Assembly: GCF_964340395.1 (NCBI RefSeq)
Contig: NC_135551.1
Coordinates: 2,965,001-3,029,000 of the forward strand
Origin: Glandiceps talaboti
Taxonomy: Eukaryota > Hemichordata > Enteropneusta > Spengelidae
DNA length: 64,000 nt
Reading direction: 5' to 3'
A program made the translations under genes and the position numbers. A model generated the notes under the pieces. That model did no database searches and had not been told where the DNA came from. It saw only the letters and a list, made by a program, of their open reading frames with translations. Positions 12,901 through 64,000 of the stretch are shown here, piece after piece. Numbering within the stretch: the first letter of the stretch is position 1; every line of letters begins with the position of its first letter.

Positions 12901-15698
12901 CATGATTTTTAGAGAAGATGCTTGTGTGACTTTGAGTATAGTCATTTCAGAAATTATTATTGCTACTATTGTATTTGTTGTATCTGTAGATTTACTAAAT
13001 GGAGATGACAATGTATCAGGTCCAGTGTCGGTATTTCCAACACCACCAAGCTCCTTGGAATGTGTTCAATCTGATTGTCTACATGAAATAGTGTCCAACC
13101 ACAGCCAGTTCTTACATAGTATATTTAGTTTACAGTCCAAGCTAAAAGATTTACCTATGTTGGATGTATGTCAGGTGGGATTGACTACCAGAGACAGCAT
13201 TATACATTGTGTTAAAGTAATGCATACATCTTGTAAGGAACTTGGTTGCCAGATTTCTATCAATAAAATGAAGTTTGCCGTGGATACAATTGTCATGGTA
13301 ATGGAATGGGATTTAGTTGACAAGTTTTACAGAGAAATATGTCAAAGTGTAATAGACCTTGTGGAAGATATCCTGGATTGTATCTATCTCAATCACAAGA
13401 TTGATAATGTAAGTATACCATAGACACCATCTATCATACAATAATGTATAATGGATAGACAAGAGTATAGCATAGATGCCATCTATCATAGAATAATGTA
13501 TAATGGATAGACAAGAGTATAACATAGATGCCATCTATCACAGAATGATGTATAATGGATAGATTAGAGTATAGCATAGACACCATCTATCATAGAATAA
13601 TGTATAATGGATAGACAAGAGTATAGCATAGATGCCATCTATCACAGAATGATGTATAATGGATAGACAAGAGTATAACATAGATGCCATCTATCACAGA
13701 ATGATGTATAATGGATAGATTAGAGTATAGCATAGACACCATCTATCATAGAATAATGTATAATGGATAGACAAGAGTTTAGCATAGATGCCATCTATCA
13801 TAGAATAATGTATAATGGATAGACAAGAGTATAGCATAGATGCCATCTATCACAGAATGATGTAAAATGGATAGATAAGAGTATAGCATTCAACTTGACA
13901 CTATCTCACACAGACACTTGAATGTTTAGATGACAATACCATGCACATATATTTGGGTGAGAATGGAAAAAATCTATAAAAAATAGACATTATACACAAA
14001 GCACGCAACCACTAAATACAAATTTTAGAAACCATTAAAAAACTTTTGCATTACATTATTATGTGTTTTTCAACAGCCAGGATTTTGTAGTGCAGGGTAA
14101 AACTATTTACCATTATGCATGTATTCATTTTAAATGTGTAATTTGTATTTACTCAAACATTTAAATTTTCCTATGGTGTTGTTTTTCAGCATATATTATT
14201 TCTCTGGTAATTGAGCCTTTGGTTTCTAAGATAGGCACACACTAAAACTATTGTCACAACATGTTGATACAACAGCGATAAGCTATTGAATGGATGTTGG
14301 TTTAATTATAGTCTCAGTAGGGAGGCATCTCTAAAAACTAGTTTATTCAGAGTTCTATAAACTTGAAATGTTGTTTTGGGACTTCTAATGTTTACACTAT
14401 CTTGATCACAGGGTGATTAGAATTGCACAACAGAGGAACCACTATCACCCACTTGTGTAATCTACCACATTGAAGAACAATAGATTTAGTTTTGCATCTA
14501 CCTCAGTAAACCAAAGACTGGATTACCAGTGTCATAATTGATGTAAAGTGAGGGATTTGTCTCTGTATGTGTTTAGGGTGTATGTATGAATGTATATGAA
14601 CAGCCTAAACTCAAAAACTGGGTGTGGCCAAACATTTCTGTTTGGAGGTTCTTCACGAAAAAATTATTAGATCAGTAAGGCCCAGAATAAACGTCAACCT
14701 TTTCATGTGCCTAATGTAATAATTTGTATTGAAGTCAACACAAATATATTTAAATATGAAAGAGAATAGATGTTGAATCTAATCTGTCACTTTTAAGCTG
14801 AAAAGTAACAACTTAGAATATGTTCTAGTGGCAACCATGGCCATGCCAACAACAACAAAATTATGTATTCCACAAATTAGTAGGTTGGAAATAGTGGTGG
14901 ATACCAATCAACTACCTAACATAAAAGATGTTCAGTTGAAACCATAGTTCACATCAATACCACAAACTAGTAGAATTTCACTCTGGGATTCTACTTCTGC
15001 TCTATCAAGTAACTGCTGCAATTAGCAATTATAAATTATTATATAAGCCTAGTGGCTATAATGGATTTGTCACTGCTTTCAACACAGAAAGACATCAATG
15101 TGTGCATTATATATTTGTCACATAATGTATAACATACCCGTACCCATAACCTTTGAGTAGGAATAAATATATAATTAATAAATACTAAATGTTTATGATT
15201 CACTCACCTGCCAAGTTTTATGGCGAATTGAAAGGTATCACTAAGTGATTCATGGATGTATGTTGCTATCATGTTTAGTTGTCATAGTTGCCTCCAATCT
15301 GTTTGTTTTTGTAGGCAAACTATTTAGAGGGACTAAGCAAAATGGTTATCAGGCTTTCACAAGATGGCACTTTACAACATTCTATCATAAAATCCACCAT
15401 GTCAAAGGTCAACAAATGTTCATGTAAACTGAGGAGTTTCTGCCAAGACAATGAAGAGAGTGACTGGGAACCTTGTCATTTTGGCAACTGTTACTACTTC
15501 ATCTTCATTCTTGAAGAAATACTTACAAATCTGACAAAGACTAAGAAAGGTTTAGGATCATTGCCAGAGTCACTAGTGAAGGATGGACAACAACAGTGTG
15601 AAGATAGTCTACTGCATGTATCTAATATATTCCCACTATTTGCACATGGCATATGGAAAATAATGACTCTCTTTGACGTTGGAAAAAGTGGAAAGTAA
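9914..15698 (+). CDS. MEI4: MEI4-like meiotic double-strand-break protein, spliced gene (4 exons)
   Basis: Joining 9914-9944, 12394-12630, 12990-13408 and 15315-15698 gives 1071 nt, 356 residues plus TAA, with all junction phases agreeing (1, 1, 0). Vertebrate MEI4 is about 385 residues. The N-terminal block DQWFLQKLKLAVAMTLIR matches the first conserved MEI4 motif (W-aromatic-L...KLA-hydrophobic-A..IR), followed by a charged predicted helix, and the last exon carries the family C-terminal motif (FPLFAHGIWKI). MEI4 is known to bind REC114 through its N-terminus and act with IHO1 on meiotic chromosome axes to allow SPO11 cutting. The gene converges on the BRWD gene. Identity is by recalled family sequence; exons 2-4 are firm, exon 1 is tentative. 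Confidence 0.82.
10685..11854. mobile_element. Harbinger-like non-autonomous element in mei4 intron 1
   Basis: Ends are imperfect inverted repeats of about 28 bp (left GGGACTGGTCAGTTTC, right complement GGGACCGATCAGTTTC), both followed inward by poly-G/C. TTA flanks at 10682-10684 and 11855-11857 fit the 3-bp TWA duplication of PIF/Harbinger. Long C runs near both ends; no transposase seen. Confidence 0.6.
12394..12630 (+). CDS. MEI4: mei4 exon 2
   Basis: Acceptor TTTCACAG precedes 12394 and the donor GTAAGT follows 12630. The exon encodes the conserved REC114-binding type N-terminal motif (WFLQKLKLAVAMTLIR) and then a Lys/Glu-rich predicted coiled coil (EESWKKKAERYERELLYSR). An in-frame TGA at 12381 excludes use of the stronger-looking acceptor near 12343 in this frame. 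Confidence 0.85.
12990..13408 (+). CDS. MEI4: mei4 exon 3
   Basis: Acceptor TATCTGTAG before 12990, donor GTAAGT after 13408, entering in phase 1 and leaving in phase 0. It encodes the helical middle of MEI4, with the recognisable patch SQFLHSIFSLQSKLKDLP equivalent to the MQFLQYLLELK block of mammals. A 52-bp tandem array starts a few bases downstream of the donor. Confidence 0.83.
13420..13890. repeat. 52-bp tandem array at start of mei4 intron 3
   Basis: About nine units with core CATAGATGCCATCTATC and GTATAATGGATAGAC. It begins about 12 bases after the exon-3 donor, and the donor-proximal sequence (ATAATGTAAGTATACCATAG) resembles the unit. Confidence 0.93.
13891..15314. other. rest of mei4 intron 3
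   Basis: AT-rich intron with no further exon, tandem array or transposon end that I can support. Confidence 0.5.
15315..15698 (+). CDS. MEI4: mei4 exon 4 with stop
   Basis: Acceptor TTTTTGTAG precedes 15315; the frame runs to TAA at 15696-15698. It encodes the C-terminal part of MEI4, including FILEEILTNL and the terminal NIFPLFAHGIWKIMTLF motif. After the stop the same frame stays open through 18-residue repeats to 16508 (see the 54-bp array). Confidence 0.85.
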   Translation, partial: ANYLEGLSKMVIRLSQDGTLQHSIIKSTMSKVNKCSCKLRSFCQDNEESDWEPCHFGNCYYFIFILEEILTNLTKTKKGLGSLPESLVKDGQQQCEDSLLHVSNIFPLFAHGIWKIMTLFDVGKSGK

Positions 15699-15730
15699 AT
15701 GGGTGTGGTTACAATCTGTGCACTTAAGTC

Positions 15731-16970
15731 TGATAAGTTTGGAATTGAATTAGTCACAATATGGGGTACTGATAGTGTTCAGATTTGTGACTTTGGAATT
15801 GAATTAGTCACAATATGGGGTACTGATAGTGTTCAGATCTGTGACTTTGGAATTGAATTAGTCACAATATGGGGTACTGATAGTGTTCAGATCTGTGACT
15901 TTGGAATTGAATTAGTCACAATATGGGGTACTGATAGTGTTCAGATCTGTGACTTTGGAATTGAATTAGTCACAATATGGGGTACTGATAGTGTTCAGAT
16001 CTGTGACTTTGGAACAGAATTAGTCACAATATGGGGTACTGATAGTGTTCAGATCTGTGACTTTGGAACAGAATTAGTCACAATATGGGGTACTGATAGT
16101 GTTCAGATCTGTGACTTTGGAATTGAATTAGTCACAATATGGGGTACTGATAGTGTTCAGATCTGTGACTTTGGAACAGAATTAGTCACAATATGGGGTA
16201 CTGATAGTGGTCAGATCTGTGACTTTGGAATTGAATTAGTCACAATATGGGGTACTGATAGTGTTCAGATCTGTGACTTTGGAATTGAATTAGTCACAAT
16301 ATGGGGTACTGATAGTGTTCAGATCTGTGACTTTGGAATTGAATTAGTCACAATATGGGGTACTGATAGTGTTCAGATCTGTGACTTTGGAACAGAATTA
16401 GTCACAATATGGGGTACTGATAGTGTTCAGATCTGTGACTTTGGAATTGAATTAGTCACAATATGGGTACCGATAGTGTTCAGATCTGTGACTTTGGAAT
16501 TGAATTAGTCACAATATGGGGTACTGATAGTGTTCAGATCTGTGACTTTGGAACAGAATTAGTCACAATATGGGGTACTGATAGTGTTCAGATCTGTGAC
16601 TTTGGAATTGAATTAGTCACAATATGGGGTACTGATAGTGTTCAGATCTGTGACTTTGGAATTGAATTAGTCACAATATGGGGTACTGATAGTGTTCAGA
16701 TCTGTGACTTTGGAACAGAATTAGTCACAATATGGGGTACTGACAGTGATAGTGTTCAGATCTGTGACTTTGGAACAGAATTAGTCACAATATGGGGTAC
16801 TGATAGTGTTCAAATCTGTGACTTTGGAATTGAATTAGTCACAATATGGGGTACTGATAGTGTTCAAATCTGTGACTTTGGAATTGAATTAGTCACAATA
16901 TGGGGTACTGATAGTGTTCAAATCTGTGACTTTGGAACAGAATTAGTCACAATGAGGTACTGATACTATG
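15731..16970 (+). repeat. 54-bp tandem array directly after mei4 stop
   Basis: About 23 near-identical 54-bp units (core GGGGTACTGATAGTGTTCAG). Two alternating forms differ at GAATTG versus GAACAG. The unit is a multiple of three and has no stop in the mei4 frame, so it reads as an 18-residue repeat (FGIELVTIWGTDSVQICD) until a one-base deletion near 16468; a shifted frame then continues to 16963. Most simply it is a minisatellite in the 3' UTR. Confidence 0.95.
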
Positions 16971-17485
16971 TGATAGTGTTCAAATCTGTAACTTTGGTAA
17001 AACAAAGATTTTAACATGGTTGAATCTCACATTATGCAGCATTAGTTAATTAAGAACTTTCTACATGTGGTGTTTTAATTAAAACTCTTAGACTATTAAA
17101 TCACTGTGGAGTTGTGTTTACTCCCTTTTCTATGCCAACAAAGTATTCCTATTGGTATGACTTCTCAAGACTTTCCCATATTATTACTATGTCTGCAAGC
17201 AGGACTAAGTTTAGGGAGTGGTAATTTAACTGACTGTTGGGGGGGGGGGGGGGGGCAGTGTTTGTTCGACATAGGTTTTATCAAACTGACCCCCTTCCAG
17301 CTCCGATGACCACAACCAAAGTGACCCCCCCCAAAAAAAAAACAAAAAAAAACACACCACTAATTGCATGTATTCAGACCTCAAGTTGAGTTGTGCTACA
17401 ACCAACATACACACATTAAAATAACAATTACCACAAGGATTATGTCAGCAAGTTACAATACTCATCAAAGGCACTCAAAATTACA

Positions 17486-17519
<34 letters not shown>

Positions 17520-19265
17520 TGGATACAATTTCATATTGATATTTATTGAAAAAAAGGTAAAAGGATGCAAGAAAAATCTGATATATAATATTGCATTTGT
17601 CACAAAGCATGTGAAAAAGAACTGTACAGAACTTATTGTGTAGAATAAGTGAATTGTAGTGAATTTACGTTATCTTTGGTTTCATTTGAAGGAAGAGTCT
17701 ATGCAATAGTAGTTAGCCTTTTGTGCAGGTCTATAGATGTCACTACCTGTGGCTGATATGAAGTGTCCATGGAAACATAAAAAGAAATATCACTGTAAAG
17801 TTGTAAATCTGCCCTAACTGTAGACAAATGACAATGTCAAATTATGTGTATTTTGTCACACCTGATGACTGCCCTCAACGTTGACAAATAACCAATATCT
17901 TAAATGGTGAAATCTGGAATTGATGGTAAAAGTACAGTAGATGTGAACACTAAACACCAAGGGTAGCAAACTGATAACTAAGATGGTATAAGTGGTGTGT
18001 CAACCCAACGTATCCATGGTAACAATCACTGACAATGTATTTTCCCAGCCTCTCACTGGGAAGTGATGCCCTAAGCAATGAGAGTCTGGGTAACCGAGAC
18101 TATATAAATGGTAGCTTTTACAACACAATCAAGTTAAATGCAAGTTTGTATGTTATAGTGTAGGTGAGACTTATTATTTTCAACAGTGTGTGGTAAAGTG
18201 GTAAATTACTGTCTCAATGTTTCACCCTAATATAGCAGTCAACATTCAGTGTATAAAAAGAAAACTTAGTTCTGATAATATGGGTGTAGATATTTGAATT
18301 GTGTCTGTGTATTCAACTTCTTGAGTTACAGTAGGATGACAAATTTTGGCTATTTGACCATGAAAATATTGGTCAAGGTCAAAGGTTAAGGCCTCACTAG
18401 AAAGCGCAATATTGATAATGTGGGATATACACTTGAATGGTGTCCGTATGTATTGAACTTTTGGAGATGTGGGGCAAAATATGGCTGCCATTTTGTTATG
18501 AAGGTCAAGGTCATGAAATTAAGTGATGTGTATGTGTCCTAGATAGTATGTTACCTTTGTGCCACATTTGGTTGAAATAGGCAGATACATGTCTGAGACA
18601 TGAGAGTGCATGGACAGACAGACGGAACCTAACATAATAGCCCCTCTGGTGTAATCTATGGACATTGTAGACATGTATATCATTAGTAATTTCCTAGCTA
18701 TGAGGAGGAAGGTACCCCTAAAAACATGCAGTTTAACAAGGTGATGAGATGCAGTGACTGAAATAGTTGATACACCCTCCAAATTATGACACTGTACACA
18801 ATTAAATAACAAACCAAAATATTTTCAAGACTTCACCATTTTTAAAAGAAAAAACAAAACACCTGAAGTACAAATATATACACAGACATTTCAATTAATC
18901 TGTACACAAAATAATGAGAAAACAAATAACGAGGAAGGCAATACAATATAGTAAAGCTAGCCCTGAGCATAACGATTTAATAAATCAACGAGTTGTATGG
19001 AATGATGTTGATGTCTTAGCTGTTCCCTGCCAAATGTACATGAAGATACAGCTAAAGTAAAATAGCGATAAAGTCCTGGAAATCACAAACAGTTTGATAC
19101 AAACAGCGTAAGCTTAGAAAATTTGCATAGGCTGTTTTAGAAAGATACCATACAGTAAAAGAGTGCACAATTTTTTTACTTTTACACATTTTCATGAAAA
19201 AATACAATTTTAATAAGTTATCATTTTTAGCTTTTTTGTATTTCAAAGCAAGTACTTTAATAAAG
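16971..19265. other. intergenic region between convergent mei4 and BRWD
   Basis: Contains a poly-G/poly-C pair at about 17238-17340, a (CA)n at about 17486-17517 and an interspersed repeat at 18240-18655 of the GGTCAAGGTC family. No exon is evident. Confidence 0.55.
17090..17105 (+). terminator. possible mei4 polyadenylation signal ATTAAA
   Basis: ATTAAA at about 17095 is the first common signal variant after the 54-bp array, giving a 3' UTR near 1.4 kb. Such hexamers are frequent in AT-rich DNA, so this is weak. Confidence 0.2.
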
Positions 19266-19271
19266 TTTATT
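19266..19271 (-). terminator. candidate BRWD polyadenylation signal AATAAA
   Basis: On the minus strand AATAAA lies about 105 bases after the stop codon, which would give a short 3' UTR. No transcript evidence is available. Confidence 0.45.
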
Positions 19272-19375
19272 TATCAAAAGCCTCTCTCCCCATCTGTTCT
19301 GTTGAGTGCACTGACCCTCCTGCTTTTATAATGTTTGTGGATCAGATCATTTGAGAAATGGGAGGGTAACATTTA

Positions 19376-62487
<43,112 letters not shown>

Positions 62488-62734
62488 CTGTCGATTGCAA
62501 CAAGATAAATAGTTTCAAGTTAAAATGAAATTAATCATATTCAATATATTTTTTAAGATTCATTAAGTGATATTTTCATAAAGAATTTAGAATTCAAGAA
62601 ATACTAGTAACCTGACACTAACAAAATAACAAGATTATACATTTAATAGGATAGCTTTCTCCTACTTGTTTTGTTTCTAAACACCTTAAAATGGTGATCT
62701 AAAAAAGGAAATACAGGTTTGTACAGTGACACAT

Positions 62735-62895
62735 AACAGTTTGAATGCCTTAGAAATAACAGTCTGAATGCCTTAGAAATAACAGTTTGAATGCCTTAGA
62801 AATAACAGTTTGAATGCCTTAGAAATAACAGTTTGAATGCCTTAGAAATAACAGTCTGAATGCCTTAGAAATAAGTCTGAATGCCTTAGAAATGA
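62735..62895. repeat. 23-bp tandem repeat
   Basis: Seven units of GAATGCCTTAGAAATAACAG plus TYT in the most upstream visible BRWD intron. Confidence 0.94.
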
Positions 62896-63054
62896 CAATT
62901 GCAGTCAAAAGTAAAGTATGAACCACTTGTTTAAATAAACGGCCATAATATGAATGAAAATTATAATCATCCAGATACAAACTTGAATATCACTTTTTTT
63001 ATGGAATCAAAGAAACATAGGGTATATTTAGACACATTGGGTTATGCGTTACAA

Positions 63055-63608
63055 AGAACAGTCCATCTATGCCTTACAGAGAACAGTCCATTTATGCCTT
63101 ACACAGAACACAGTCCATCTATGCCTTACACAGAACACAGTCCATTTACGCCTTACACAGAACACAGTCCATCTATGCCTTACACAGAACACAGTCCATC
63201 TATGCCTTACACAGAACACAGTCCATCTATGCCTTACACAGAACACAGTCCATCTATGCCTTACACAGAACACAGTCCATCTATGCGTTACAAAGAACAC
63301 AGTCCATTTATGCCTTACACAGAACACAGTCCATCTATGCCTTACACAGAACACAGTCCATCTATGCCTTACACAGAACACAGTCCATTTACGCCTTACA
63401 CAGAACACAGTCCATCTATGCCTTACACAGAACAGTCCATTTATGCCTTACACAGAACACAGTCCATCTATGCCTTACACAGAACACAGTCCATCTATGC
63501 CTTACACAGAACACAGTCCATCTATGCCTTACACAGAACACAGTCCATCTATGCCTTACACAGAACACAGTCCATTTATGCCTTACAGAGAACACAGTCC
63601 ATCTATGC
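63055..63608. repeat. 27-bp tandem array, left part
   Basis: About 20 units of CATCTATGCCTTACACAGAA plus CACAGTC, interrupted by a MITE at 63609. Confidence 0.97.
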
Positions 63609-63775
63609 CAGTGTTTTTGCTAAGGTTTGGGAACCCCGGTAACAGAAAGGGGGAAAGAGGTAAAACTGGTAGTGCTTCCCATGCAATGTATCATAGTTTA
63701 GGTGGGGAACCCCGGTAAAATGATGTGGGAACCCCGGTAGATTTTACCTACTTAACGCCCTTAAATAAAACACTG
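63609..63775. mobile_element. 167-bp MITE, copy 2 (inverted)
   Basis: Same ends and length as 51435-51601 in opposite orientation, one mismatch in 167. Flanked by TATGC at 63604-63608 and 63776-63780. Confidence 0.9.
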
Positions 63776-64000
63776 TATGCCTTACACAGAACACAGTCCA
63801 TCTATGCCTTACACAGAACACAGTCCATCTATGCCTTACACAGAACACAGTCCATTTATGCCTTACAGAGAACACAGTCCATCTATGCCTTACACAGAAC
63901 ACAGTCCATCTATGCCTTACAGAGAACAGTCCATTTATGCCTTACACAGAACACAGTCCATCTATGCCTTACACAGAACACAGTCCATCTATGCCTTACA
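63776..64000. repeat. 27-bp tandem array, right part, leaves window
   Basis: Continuation of the 63055 array to the last base; its full length is unknown. Confidence 0.96.

Noticed and set aside
62680-62740. Possible earlier N-terminal BRWD exon
   Set aside because: Translation of the minus strand here does not match the family N-terminus and no acceptor/donor pair with correct phase is present.

Overview
The window is nuclear DNA of an animal. Short exons with canonical GT/AG junctions encode proteins with clear animal orthologues, and the introns are AT-rich and crowded with minisatellites and small transposons. The interspersed repeats (for example a family ending in TAGCACAAC-type inverted motifs) fit a marine invertebrate, but I cannot name the phylum. 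No rRNA or tRNA gene, CRISPR array or prokaryotic operon was seen.

Two protein genes are supported and they converge. On the plus strand, four exons (9914-15698) encode a 356-residue orthologue of MEI4, a meiotic DNA double-strand-break factor; the first exon is less certain. On the minus strand, thirty consecutive in-phase exons (62487 down to the stop at 19376) encode 1839 residues of a BRWD3/PHIP-type chromatin reader: eight WD repeats, a cryptic Tudor region, two bromodomains and an acidic/Ser-rich tail with the family C-terminus. The first ~70 residues lie beyond position 64000. From memory, human MEI4 and PHIP are near neighbours on 6q14.1 in the same convergent orientation, so this may be ancient microsynteny.

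Layout: 1-5460 diverged interspersed repeats and featureless AT-rich DNA; 5470-8730 three minisatellites, one split by a hAT-like element; 9540-9913 possible mei4 upstream region; 9914-15698 mei4, its second intron containing a 52-bp array; 15731-16970 a 54-bp array directly after the mei4 stop; 17000-19370 intergenic; 19376-62487 the BRWD gene; 62490-64000 its next intron, ending in a 27-bp array that leaves the window.

The most unusual pattern is that several BRWD introns begin with a tandem array whose unit is built from the adjoining 5' splice site, in two cases including the last coding bases of the exon. Exons ending at 24830, 30830, 38335, 53980 and 58246 show this, and the mei4 exon ending at 13408 weakly. 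Transposons are also repeatedly found inside these arrays: a 1.8-kb hAT-like element with an 8-bp target duplication, two 167-bp MITEs differing at one base with 5-bp duplications, and a ~590-bp element. A TTAA-flanked element with perfect 62-bp inverted repeats shares its interior with the hAT-like element although their ends are unrelated.
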